Assembly (NCBI GenBank): GCA_029213195.1
Contig: JARGNI010000020.1
Location: 1-64,000, forward strand
Length of the DNA stretch: 64,000 nt
Reading direction: 5' to 3'
Origin: Verrucomicrobiales bacterium
GTDB lineage: Bacteria > Verrucomicrobiota > Verrucomicrobiia > Verrucomicrobiales > DEV007
The notes beneath the pieces were generated by a model that saw nothing but the letters and a program-made list of their open reading frames with translations, was not told where the DNA came from and ran no database searches. Below, one piece after another: positions 35,793 through 43,492 of this stretch (positions are counted from its first letter, which is position 1; each line of letters begins with the position of its first letter). A program made the translations under genes and the position numbers.

Positions 35793-35829
35793 AGGCGAGG
35801 AATTCCGCGAAAAAACCGGATTCACCCGA

Positions 35830-37455
35830 TCAGTTCAGGGCGACCAGCACCCGAACCTGGTCCACTTCGCGACGACCGCTCTGCAGCTTGAGATTGAGCG
35901 TCTTCCGGTCGTCGCTGAGCAGGAACTCGTCGCTTCCCGAATCGAGACCCCTTGCGCGATTGAAAGACGCACCGTTCTCCTTCATCAAGGTCCCCACCGA
36001 TTCGTCGGAATTCGCGAGGCGATCCGACGAAAAAATCACCCCGACCACCGGATGGTCGAAAGTCAGCGAAGCCTCGACTTCCCCATCCTCGGACCGCTCC
36101 TCATCCGACCAGACCTGCAGCAGATAGCTTCGCAACTCCCCCGTTGCGTGCAGGGATTCCCCGGGGTTGTTCTCCGCCGAGGCAAACTGCCCCACCGCAA
36201 TCTGGTCGACCTCGAGATCCTTTTCGGGACGGAACGATTCGTTCTCGACGAACACCTGGACCTCTTCCTCCTCTTCGTTTGCCTCCACTTCGGCTCCGGG
36301 CAACTCGATCCGGACCGAGCCCAGGTTGTCCACCACCCCCGAAGCCATGGCCCAGGCCTTGGAGAAAGGCTGAGGATTGTAGGGAATATCGAGCAACTTG
36401 TCCCGATTCAAATCCGCCTTGATCGCCTCTCTCGCAAACAGGGAGCGACACTCTCCCTTGTCGAGGCAGACTCCGCCATCTCCCGAAAAGATGATCGCCT
36501 CGGTCGAGTTCTTCGATCGAGCATCGATCCCGATCAGGGGAACCGACTTGGAAACCGTAATCCCTTTCGAACGGATCTTGAGGGGCTCCTTGCTGGGTCC
36601 GGCCTTGGCGAGAGCCACACCATGATAGACGAAGGTCTCCTCGTCGTCCCCGAGTTCGAAACGAGCCGGTCCCTCGACCGTCAGTTCGGAGCCCGATTCG
36701 AAACGCAGGGAAACCACGCCCCGATCGAGTTGATAGCTCCCGGGAAGGATTTCTCCGTTCGCCGTCGGCTGTCCTTCCTGACCCCAGGCCACATCCGAAG
36801 ACACCTTCACGATCGTCGCCACCCCATCGGGAGCCAGCACCCGGGATGCGATCGTCTGCATCAGGAAAAAGGCACCGATCGCCACCGCCGCCGCGACCCC
36901 GGCCATCTTCGTGACCTGCCAGCCCCAGGAAGTCGGCATCGGGATGATATTCGATTCTTCCTCTGCAATCTGTTGATCGAGACGCTTCGTGAAGTCGTCG
37001 ACAAAGTGATCGGTCCGGGTCTCGGCCCACATCCGGGTCTCGAGAGCTTCGAGAAATGCCTCCTCCCCCTTCGCGGGATCCAAAGCCTCCCGCAGCCACT
37101 CATTCTCCGCCAGCAACTGGCGAAGCCTCGGCACATCGGCTTCCTTCTCGAGGAGAAGAGCCGCGAGCCGATTCCCCTCTTTGGACGAGAGCGATCCGTC
37201 CTCCACACGAGAAACCAGGTCGGAAAATTCGATCCCGGCGAGTTCCTCCATCTCGGTCCAGGAACTCGTCATCGATCCGGCATCCAGCTCGAGCGCACAA
37301 CGGATCCACTCGTCGAACTGGGCCTCCTCGCGAAACGCAGCGATCAGCTCCGGATCCGAAGCCAGTTCCTCGGTGAAACGAGACAGCGCGGTTTCGTCAA
37401 CGTCCCCTTCCCGGATCGCCTGCAGCCACTCTTCCCTGTTGTTTTCCCGATTCAT
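35830..37455 (-). CDS. FecR-like anti-sigma/transmembrane regulator
   Basis: The product is 541 aa. A cytoplasmic Glu-rich N-terminal region (about 1-165) precedes one membrane helix (MAGVAAAVAIGAFFLMQTIA). The periplasmic part begins with a FecR-like segment (VSSDVAWGQEGQPTANGEILPGSYQLDRGVVSLRFESG, then ELTVEGPARFEL). The C-terminal 200 residues are a second beta-rich region not found in plain FecR. The gene follows the ECF sigma gene by 9 bases, the typical sigma/anti-sigma layout in PVC bacteria, so it probably sequesters that sigma factor until an envelope signal arrives. The signal is unknown. Confidence 0.9.
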   Translation of the reverse strand: MNRENNREEWLQAIREGDVDETALSRFTEELASDPELIAAFREEAQFDEWIRCALELDAGSMTSSWTEMEELAGIEFSDLVSRVEDGSLSSKEGNRLAALLLEKEADVPRLRQLLAENEWLREALDPAKGEEAFLEALETRMWAETRTDHFVDDFTKRLDQQIAEEESNIIPMPTSWGWQVTKMAGVAAAVAIGAFFLMQTIASRVLAPDGVATIVKVSSDVAWGQEGQPTANGEILPGSYQLDRGVVSLRFESGSELTVEGPARFELGDDEETFVYHGVALAKAGPSKEPLKIRSKGITVSKSVPLIGIDARSKNSTEAIIFSGDGGVCLDKGECRSLFAREAIKADLNRDKLLDIPYNPQPFSKAWAMASGVVDNLGSVRIELPGAEVEANEEEEEVQVFVENESFRPEKDLEVDQIAVGQFASAENNPGESLHATGELRSYLLQVWSDEERSEDGEVEASLTFDHPVVGVIFSSDRLANSDESVGTLMKENGASFNRARGLDSGSDEFLLSDDRKTLNLKLQSGRREVDQVRVLVALN

Positions 37456-37464
37456 CGATCTTCT

Positions 37465-38013
37465 CTACGACGCCCCCAGGGGAGTCCCGATCTTTTCCTC
37501 CATACACTTCTTCAAAGCGACCCGAACCCGTTCGAGTGCCTTGCGGACTGCGGGAGGCTTCATTTCAAATTCTTCGGCGATATCCTGGGCCGAGAGGTCA
37601 TTCTCATACCGGGACTTCAAGAGCCCGAGGCTCTTTTCCGGGAGCGTTCTGATGCACTCCCGCAGGGCCGTAACCTTGGCCAGCGCCGTATCGCCGAGTT
37701 CGCGATCCTCTTCGTCGCTCACCGAGGAGCTCGAGACGAGAACATCCGTGAGGTTGTCCGAGAGAATCCGTTTTCTCCGGGCGCTCTTTCGGCGCTCGTT
37801 GATGACCAGGTTTCGCGCAATTCCCCGCAACCAGGGACCAAAATCCCGCTCCCGGTCGAACTCGTCGAGCCGGTTGTAGGCAACGATGAAAGCCTCCTGG
37901 GCCACATCATCGACCCAGAGCGGATCTACGCCCAGCGAACGCACGAAACCTCGCAGTCCCGCGTGGTGTTCACGGACCTGCTCGATGAAGAGCTCGCGTT
38001 GGGTGGAATCCAT
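37465..38013 (-). CDS. ECF-type RNA polymerase sigma factor
   Basis: The product is 182 aa from ATG 38013. Region 2 is GVDPLWVDDVAQEAFIVAYNRLDEF followed by GPWLRGIARNLVINERRK. Region 4 is LPEKSLGLLKSRYENDLSAQDIAEEFEMKPPAVRKALERVRVALKKCME, the helix-turn-helix. It belongs to the PVC-expanded ECF group that pairs with FecR-like partners, which is encoded 9 bases downstream. The promoter it recognises cannot be read from this window. Confidence 0.93.
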   Translation of the reverse strand: MDSTQRELFIEQVREHHAGLRGFVRSLGVDPLWVDDVAQEAFIVAYNRLDEFDRERDFGPWLRGIARNLVINERRKSARRKRILSDNLTDVLVSSSSVSDEEDRELGDTALAKVTALRECIRTLPEKSLGLLKSRYENDLSAQDIAEEFEMKPPAVRKALERVRVALKKCMEEKIGTPLGAS

Positions 38014-38126
38014 AGGTTCACCATTTCTTGTTCCGAGCCACCAAGACGTGACACGAAACGGGAAAAAATCGTCTCCCTCAGTTTACGCCTGATTCTCGAA
38101 GGAAACGATCTCAAAAATGGCCGGGA

Positions 38127-38154
38127 TTGACAGAATCGCTTTTCCCACTACATT
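38127..38154 (+). promoter_or_regulatory. Sigma-70 type promoter of the tRNA-Thr gene
   Basis: A perfect TTGACA (38127-38132) and TACATT (38149-38154) are spaced by 16 bases. The tRNA begins 29 bases after the -10. Confidence 0.6.
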
Positions 38155-38183
38155 CTGCGCCCTCCCATGGAGGAAAGCACCAC

Positions 38184-38255
38184 GCCACTGTAGCTCAGGG
38201 GTAGAGCAATTCACTCGTAATGAATAGGTCGTCGGTTCAATTCCGACCAGTGGCT
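38184..38255 (+). tRNA. tRNA-Thr (anticodon CGT)
   Basis: A 72-nt cloverleaf: acceptor GCCACTG/CAGTGGC with discriminator T, D arm TAGCTCAGGGGTAGAGC, anticodon arm ATTCA-CTCGTAA-TGAAT with anticodon CGT reading ACG, short variable loop, and T arm GTCGG-TTCAATT-CCGAC. CCA is not encoded. Reading by structure alone identifies threonine. Confidence 0.95.
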
Positions 38256-38418
38256 CGCCTCCGGGCGAGCCAGTAACCCCGGAGGGTTGAACCGACGAAG
38301 TCACTGCCCCTGGTCCCGCCGCCGCGGGATTTTCAATTCCGGCGCAGCCGCTCATCCGCAGGTCTCGCGTTCAGCGAGACAACTCCATTCCGACCCGTGG
38401 CTCGCCTCCGGGCGAGCC
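38238..38418 (+). repeat. Duplicated tRNA 3' end carrying an 8-bp hairpin
   Basis: A 34-base segment (38238-38271) that starts in the T-loop and runs past the tRNA recurs at 38385-38418 with two mismatches. In each copy GGCTCGCC and GGCGAGCC form an 8-bp stem around TCCG. In copy 1 the stem begins inside the acceptor 3' strand. The copies flank 113 bases. The arrangement resembles an att-site duplication, but no integrase is present. Confidence 0.75.
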
Positions 38419-38567
38419 GAACTTCCCGGTTCCAAACTCGACAGGCGAGAAAAAATCTCGCAGGATATCCATTCCTATGGGGGAAATCTCCAGGCTCTTC
38501 CAACCGGGCACTCCTGGCCCCGAACTGAACCTGTTGAACTCGCCCGCCGCCCCTTGGAGTCCTCGCC
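38256..38567. other. Non-coding region after tRNA-Thr
   Basis: There is no convincing gene. It holds the duplicated tRNA tail, several short hairpins (AACCC/GGGTT near 38276, TCTCGC/GCGAGA near 38363) and GC-rich sequence. Open frames here are short and antisense to the tRNA-like sequence, so they are ignored. Confidence 0.6.
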
Positions 38568-38990
38568 ATGACCGACGAAGAACAGAAACAACTTCCCCTC
38601 GACGGACTCGAAGAGATGCCCCTGATGCCGCGTTGTGAGGAAACTGGGCAGAATGCCGACCTTCATCTCGTCGTGTATAAACCGGACGGAAAAGAATTCC
38701 CCATGGCCCGCATCTTGACCACCCAGGCCCGTCATCTCTATCGACACTCGACGACACTCAGCATCCCCATCTGGATCCTGACGCTCGAAAGCCTGCGCCG
38801 GCTCGAAGAGCGACAGAAAATTCCGCTTCAATCCGAGGCTTCCGAGACGGTTCGCCGGTGGTTGCGATACCACAAAGAGGCGGCATGGAAGGGCGTGATG
38901 GATGCCGATCGGGCGCGACAGGGGGAGCTTGGGCTCGATGACGACGGATCCCTGAACCTTGAGGGTCACACAGAAGAGTTAGCCCTGTAG
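38568..38990 (+). CDS. Hypothetical protein
   Basis: The product is 140 aa from ATG 38568 (MTDEEQKQLPLDGLEEMP). It looks globular and cytoplasmic: a mixed acidic N-terminus, then VVYKPDGKEFPMARILTTQA, a Leu-rich central segment (TLSIPIWILTLESLRRLEER) and an acidic C-terminus. Codon use is normal for the GC-rich part of the window. I do not recognise a family. It lies between the tRNA tail repeat and the AT-richer nuclease-fold genes, convergent with the SNase gene 39 bases away. Confidence 0.7.
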   Translation: MTDEEQKQLPLDGLEEMPLMPRCEETGQNADLHLVVYKPDGKEFPMARILTTQARHLYRHSTTLSIPIWILTLESLRRLEERQKIPLQSEASETVRRWLRYHKEAAWKGVMDADRARQGELGLDDDGSLNLEGHTEELAL

Positions 38991-39028
38991 GCTCGTCCCG
39001 CACAATCTGGAACGGATCGGGGAACCGT

Positions 39029-39919
39029 CTATTCCGTTGACTTTACACTCAGGAATTGACTGATCTCTGAAAGCGTAGCTTCGCCTATGCCACTCACACG
39101 TAGCAACCCATCGAGTGTTTCATAGGGTCGCCCTTCAATAATGCGGTTCGCCAGCGTCTCTCCAATACCGGGAAGCCGCATCAGTTCGTCACGTGCCGCA
39201 AGATTCGGATTGAGCGTTTCACCGGATAACAGCGGTGCATTGCCGGTTGCCATGCTGATCTCACGATCATCCTCTCGCTGTTGCTGCCTCTCCGAAGGGA
39301 GATTGGTCCAGATTGTCTTGCTCCACACCCCCTCATTGTTCTTCGCAGCGAGCAATTCCAAGTCTTTCAATCGTTCGCGATACTCCTCCCGGGTCATCCC
39401 GTGATAAGTTTCGCGGGAAACTCCGTAGGCCCTCGCCAAACCTTTCTGGACCAGCACTTCGGCGAGATCAAGTCCCTCTGAAGTCACAACAAAACCGTAG
39501 ATTCTTTTGTATTTGCCGTCTCCACGAGCATCTGCGTAGGCCGTGAAAAGAGTAAAAGGCTGCTGGAGAAGCTTTGTCACTTCTTTTGCTGCCGCCTCAC
39601 CAAATTCTTTTGCGATGCGAATCGATTCCTGGGGGCTTCCACCCGCCTTCGTAATGCCGAAGTATCGCCGCTGTTCCCTCAACCTTCTCGCATCGCTTTC
39701 GTCACCGATATGCCATTCGATGCAATCGGCTCCATAGAGGCGGACGGTATGCTCATCCCCCCCTGCAGTTCGAACCAAGAAACTGTCCCCGTCTGCCCAA
39801 TCCGCGGATACGAGAGTACATCCGACAAGTCGATTCAGAGGAGTCGAGGCATAGCCCCTTTCGGAAGCACAAAAACATGCTGCGACAACGACACAAGTTG
39901 TCAGGAATCTCCGGATCAT
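39029..39919 (-). CDS. Exported SNase-like nuclease with C-terminal HhH domain
   Basis: The product is 296 aa. ATG 39919 gives a signal peptide (MIRRFLTTCVVVAACFCA), and its ATG overlaps the stop of the 66-codon ORF upstream (ATGA). Residues about 30-190 form a thermonuclease/SNase-like domain: VSADWADGDSFLVR, HTVRLYGADCIEW, a helix with FGEAAAKEVTKLL, and GLDLAEVLVQKGLARAYG. Residues about 230-290 form a ComEA-like helix-hairpin-helix domain (AARDELMRLPGIGETLANRIIEG, then GLLRVSGIGEATL). A secreted DNA-binding nuclease, possibly for nutrient or competence DNA, is the natural reading. The gene is more AT-rich than its neighbours. Confidence 0.88.
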   Translation of the reverse strand: MIRRFLTTCVVVAACFCASERGYASTPLNRLVGCTLVSADWADGDSFLVRTAGGDEHTVRLYGADCIEWHIGDESDARRLREQRRYFGITKAGGSPQESIRIAKEFGEAAAKEVTKLLQQPFTLFTAYADARGDGKYKRIYGFVVTSEGLDLAEVLVQKGLARAYGVSRETYHGMTREEYRERLKDLELLAAKNNEGVWSKTIWTNLPSERQQQREDDREISMATGNAPLLSGETLNPNLAARDELMRLPGIGETLANRIIEGRPYETLDGLLRVSGIGEATLSEISQFLSVKSTE

Positions 39920-40116
39920 TCCGTCCAAAGCGAGTCGATATCGTAGATAGGTTCGTAAGAAGAGCATTTGTTTACAAGTGTGGCATATCCGATCACTCTA
40001 TGAGAATCAGCATCTTCCAGAAAGACAGGTAACACTGGCACCTTGGGTCGGGCAAGTTTCATCCAAACAGCTTTACAAGGCCAGTGCGCTGGAATTGATC
40101 GACCGAGAAAACTCAC
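39916..40116 (-). CDS. Small ORF coupled to the SNase gene (66 aa)
   Basis: GTG 40116 to TGA 39916 encodes 66 residues, ending ATGA over the SNase start. An in-frame TAA lies just upstream, so it is not the tail of a longer gene. The sequence has protein-like character (WMKLARPKVPVLPVFLEDA, then HRVIGYATLVN and YEPIYDIDSLW). I do not recognise a family. The overlap and codon use support it moderately. Confidence 0.4.
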   Translation of the reverse strand: MSFLGRSIPAHWPCKAVWMKLARPKVPVLPVFLEDADSHRVIGYATLVNKCSSYEPIYDIDSLWTE

Positions 40117-40181
40117 GCCCCCAAACTTTCTTTAAGCAAAACGCTAATTATTGGCTCTACTACTTCTGAGACGCTCCCTCT

Positions 40182-40709
40182 TCAGGATGGAAGGGGTAAG
40201 AGCAAATCTCGTTCACAGGAATATTCCGTCCAGGATACCGTCATCCACTTTCCTTTTCCCTTGGGGAGATTCTTTCGGAGGATTAGCTTCGCATCGATGC
40301 GATGATCGGAGTCGATCTCCACCACTATCAGAGCGCCAAAGTTCCCGGATCGCTTTACGCGAACCCGCTGGTGCCTTTTTCCAGGAGAGATGGTCTTCAC
40401 CTCGATAAGAAGGTCACCGATCCGACCATCTGATCCTTGTTGGCCGGAATCAGAGCGTTCCATTCCGAATCGCCGCTCCGCGTATAGTTCTCCAATCTCC
40501 CCGTAGATGGGGAGCCAACGGCCCTTGTCCTCGTAGTATTCCATCGCAAAGGCGAGGAGACCTTCGATACAAAAATTGTCTTCAAAAAAGTCTTCCCTGT
40601 TGGCCTCAATTTCGTCCCGACAAACCCAATCCCCATCTTCCCAGGGGCCTACTCGAGGATGCTCCTCGGAGTATCCTGGAATCCAGCGAAGGTGGGGAAA
40701 TCGTGACAT
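40182..40709 (-). CDS. Putative PD-(D/E)XK nuclease-fold protein
   Basis: The product is 175 aa from ATG 40709. The central segment has the order GEIGELYAERRFG (helix with GExxE), QQGSDGRIGDLLIEVKTIS (Asp94 or Asp99, Glu103-x-Lys105) and a later FGALIVVEIDSD strand, matching the restriction-endonuclease-like fold in DUF6998-like proteins. The E-V-K triad is intact, so catalysis is possible. There is no signal peptide. It lies 43 bases downstream of the NERD gene on the same strand and is AT-rich like it. The nuclease assignment is by motif, not by homology search. Confidence 0.75.
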   Translation of the reverse strand: MSRFPHLRWIPGYSEEHPRVGPWEDGDWVCRDEIEANREDFFEDNFCIEGLLAFAMEYYEDKGRWLPIYGEIGELYAERRFGMERSDSGQQGSDGRIGDLLIEVKTISPGKRHQRVRVKRSGNFGALIVVEIDSDHRIDAKLILRKNLPKGKGKWMTVSWTEYSCERDLLLPLPS

Positions 40710-40752
40710 TGGGACTGGTAACTTACTTTTCTACATACTGGACGAGCGCGAA

Positions 40753-41727
40753 TCACTTACCAAGTCCTGGCCTTTCTTGAACTCTCCTCGTCCGAACCTT
40801 CGAAAATACTTCCCTCCGAGATTTCCTAGAACTCGCGTTCGCACCCTTGATTCTCTTCTCAGCGGGATCCTTTGGAAGCTCCACCCGTGTCAATTCCTCG
40901 AGTCGCTTTTCCAGCAGTTTCCACGACCGGTCGTCCAGGGACTTCGCATTTCCTCGAAGTAGCTGACGGATTTGCTTTTCATTTACTACCACGACCTCTC
41001 CCCTCGCCGTCGAGGAAGCAAACCATCCCGGGTAGGTCAACACGGGTGTCACGTCGACAGGGACATCTCCAGTCCATTCTCGAGCTGACTTTCTCAACCA
41101 TTTCGCCTGTCTGATCACCTGATTCAGATTTTCTGTATCGTAGCTCCCATCTGGAAAATTAATCTTGTGACCATCATACGTCAGCTTATGCCGATCCTGA
41201 TCAGCCACCTTCTTCCTGCGGCACTTCGTCTCGATGGCGAGCAGGCCGCTACCAGTCAAGACGATGTGATCGAAGTTCCACACCGATCCATTTTCCTCGA
41301 CAACGAGATCATGAAAGACTCGTACCCTCTCATTCTGCAAGGCATCGAGTTCTGCACCAACACATTGCTCGCCTCGCAGCCCGGACCACATATTCGGAAG
41401 AGGCCGTATGACGTTCCAAGTCTGCCACAAGCAAAATCCGCAAGCGAAAACTCCAATGATTAGGATTGGGATACTCCAAGAACTTCCCAACAAAGAAATC
41501 GCAAGAATCGGAAAAAAGCTGCTGAAGACGGAAGCCGTCAGCCAAGTGGTAAACCGCTCCCACTGCTCCTCGCTCCTTTCCCTCAAACTATACCCAGCCG
41601 GGCGACGCATGGATTTAAAAGGCCGGACTGCATTGCGACGATTCTCGTGAAGCTTCCAGAGAAAGCTGACCAAGACCAGAAACGGTAGAAAAGGAAAACT
41701 AAACAGAAGCCAAATGGGAACGTTCAT
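40753..41727 (-). CDS. Membrane-anchored NERD-domain protein
   Basis: The product is 324 aa. ATG 41727 is chosen over an upstream GTG because it begins with a membrane helix (MNVPIWLLFSFPFLPFLVLV). A second helical pair lies at about 70-100. The NERD domain (about 105-225) has RGEQCVGAELDAL, NFDHIVLTGSGLLAIETKC (Asp143, Glu156, Lys158) and an ALN-type NLNQVIRQAKWLR. NERD is related to PD-(D/E)XK nucleases. The C-terminus is very basic and nucleic-acid-binding in character. A TATAAT promoter precedes it. It is the first gene of the minus-strand nuclease-fold run. Confidence 0.88.
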   Translation of the reverse strand: MNVPIWLLFSFPFLPFLVLVSFLWKLHENRRNAVRPFKSMRRPAGYSLRERSEEQWERFTTWLTASVFSSFFPILAISLLGSSWSIPILIIGVFACGFCLWQTWNVIRPLPNMWSGLRGEQCVGAELDALQNERVRVFHDLVVEENGSVWNFDHIVLTGSGLLAIETKCRRKKVADQDRHKLTYDGHKINFPDGSYDTENLNQVIRQAKWLRKSAREWTGDVPVDVTPVLTYPGWFASSTARGEVVVVNEKQIRQLLRGNAKSLDDRSWKLLEKRLEELTRVELPKDPAEKRIKGANASSRKSRREVFSKVRTRRVQERPGLGK

Positions 41728-41783
41728 AGCGGGCCCCGGCAATGTAAGGGGCAAACCGCGCGACACAAAAAGAAATTATGGAA

Positions 41784-41812
41784 ATTATAAAAGCGAGGGG
41801 TGTAGGTCTCGA
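41784..41812 (-). promoter_or_regulatory. Promoter of the NERD gene
   Basis: On the minus strand TCGAGA (41807-41812) and a perfect TATAAT (41784-41789) are spaced by 17 bases. This puts the start of transcription about 50 bases before the NERD ATG. Confidence 0.6.
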
Positions 41813-41838
41813 TTTTGCACCCCCTCCTACCAAGCGCG

Positions 41839-42125
41839 ATGCGCGAGGCCGGATACAGATGGCAGGCGGTCTCCCCCACCCCGGCCGTGCACAAGCTGAT
41901 CTTTGCTGCCTCGAAATTTGAGTTCGAAGTCGGCGACTTGCCCCCCCCCAATTCGACCGATCGGCGATCTCGAATCTTCTCCATTTGAAGTTTGCGGACT
42001 TTCCCGTGGAGATGGTCGGAGTGCGGGCCCTCGCCTACAAGAAAACAACTGACAAGCATGCTTGCTGGGAAGAGATGGCCGATATCTCGAATCAAGGGAA
42101 TAAGAAAGAAACACCCGATCCATGA
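41839..42125 (+). pseudogene. Candidate gene interrupted by a frameshift at a C9 tract
   Basis: ATG 41839 reads MREAGYRWQAVSPTP through GDLPPP at the C9 run (41941-41949), then goes out of frame. With one more C the frame would continue (QFDRSAISN, ADFPVEMVGVRALAY, and so on) to a TGA at 42123-42125 that overlaps the sulfatase ATG as ATGA, 95 residues in all. Both halves read as protein-like, and the stop overlap is the usual coupling geometry. It may be a pseudogene, a phase-variable gene or a base-calling error. The minus strand is also open here. Confidence 0.35.
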
Positions 42126-43483
42126 GCCGAATTTTCCTTCTCCTCCTTTCCAGCCTCAGCCTCTTCTCTCAAGGGCTTGCCGAGACGACTCCGCCGAACA
42201 TCGTCTTCTTCTTTGCCGATGACCTCGGCTACGGAGACCTCGGATGCTATGGGCACCCCTACGCGAGAACTCCGAACCTCGACCGCCTTGCGGAAGAAGG
42301 AACCCGTTTTACGCAGGCCTACGTCACTGGGGTGACCTGCAATCCCAGCCGAACCGGCCTCATGACCGGTTTGCATCCAGCGAGATTTCAACGCTACGCT
42401 GCGGACTTCGGTTTTGGAGACCGGGTCACGATCTCGGAACTGCTGAAACGACAGGGCTACAGGACGGGGCATTTTGGGAAATGGCATATTGGTCCTGACT
42501 CGACCGAGGTCGATGGGATGTATGGCCTCGATGTGGTTCAGGTGATTGGGAAGAGCAAAGGGGAGGATGCCGGTCGGGACGACGATCTGACCACTGCAGC
42601 AATTGCCTTCATGAAGGAGAACGCCGCCAAGCAGCCGATCTATGTGAACATCTGGGGGCACAGCACTCATTTCCCTGTCACGGTGCCTCCCTCACTTGCC
42701 GGAGAATTCGAGGAGATCGAGGTCGACCGAGAAGACTTTGCAAAAACGATGCAGCACAAGTTCGACGAATGTCAGGAAATTGGCGGAGATCTCGACGAAT
42801 CGATGCGGCAGTATCTTGGCGACGTTTGGTCGATTGATCGCAATGTGGAACGAGTTCTTGCAGCGATCGATGAACTGGGGATCCGGGACAACACGATCTT
42901 CGTTTTCTCCAGCGATCACGGACCCGCTCCGGTCATTCTCGGGAAGAAAGGGGCAAGAGAATTTTCGAACAACATGCTGGGGTATGCGGGAATCCATCGG
43001 GGCGGAAAACACACCTTTTTTGAAGGCGGCACGCGGGTCCCATTTCTCCTTCGCTGGCCAGGCAAAATCCCGGAAGGGCATGTCGATTCCGAAAGCGTCA
43101 TCTCCTTCATTGACTGGATGCCGACCATAGCTTCCATCGCGGGGATTGAAGAACTACCTCGCAAGATGGATGGGGAAGATGTATCGGAAATCTGGTTTGG
43201 TCAGGGTAGAGAGCGTGCGAACCCGCTGTTCTGGCAGGTCAGCTCGCAAGGTGCTTCCGGGGTGATGCGCCAGGGAAAGTGGAAATTTCACGAGGCGGGG
43301 AAAAGGGGAGAAAATCAGCTCTACGACCTTTCGACCGACCCGTCGGAAAAAAAGAATCTTGCCAACGATCATCCCGAGGTGGTTGCGGAGTTGAAAGAGA
43401 AGCTCGATGCCTGGCAGGCGGAATTGCCGAAGTCGTATGAGAAGAGGAAGAATGCTTCGAAGCGGGAAAAGAAGGTGAAGTAA
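42122..43483 (+). CDS. Secreted arylsulfatase-family sulfatase
   Basis: The product is 453 aa from ATG 42122 with a signal peptide ending at GLA. The N-terminal sulfatase domain has metal residues in FADDLGYGDLGCYGHPYART and the formylglycine motif CNPSR (Cys73). HFGKWHIG, SSDHGP and GGKHTFFEGGTRVPFLLRW follow. The C-terminal part has a QLYDLSTDPSEKKNLA motif. It would remove sulfate from a sulfated glycan. A modifying enzyme would be needed to make formylglycine and is not in the window. The GC content is normal, so it is not part of the AT-rich run. Confidence 0.94.
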   Translation: MSRIFLLLLSSLSLFSQGLAETTPPNIVFFFADDLGYGDLGCYGHPYARTPNLDRLAEEGTRFTQAYVTGVTCNPSRTGLMTGLHPARFQRYAADFGFGDRVTISELLKRQGYRTGHFGKWHIGPDSTEVDGMYGLDVVQVIGKSKGEDAGRDDDLTTAAIAFMKENAAKQPIYVNIWGHSTHFPVTVPPSLAGEFEEIEVDREDFAKTMQHKFDECQEIGGDLDESMRQYLGDVWSIDRNVERVLAAIDELGIRDNTIFVFSSDHGPAPVILGKKGAREFSNNMLGYAGIHRGGKHTFFEGGTRVPFLLRWPGKIPEGHVDSESVISFIDWMPTIASIAGIEELPRKMDGEDVSEIWFGQGRERANPLFWQVSSQGASGVMRQGKWKFHEAGKRGENQLYDLSTDPSEKKNLANDHPEVVAELKEKLDAWQAELPKSYEKRKNASKREKKVK

Positions 43484-43492
43484 ACTTTTTGC

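Noticed and set aside
38256-39028. A complete integrated element bounded by the two tRNA-tail copies
   Set aside because: Only 113 bases lie between the copies, there is no integrase or recombinase, and no third copy was found further along.
41724-42123. Two minus-strand open frames antisense to the candidate broken gene
   Set aside because: They are long only because the strand is GC-rich; one overlaps the NERD promoter and neither resembles a known protein.
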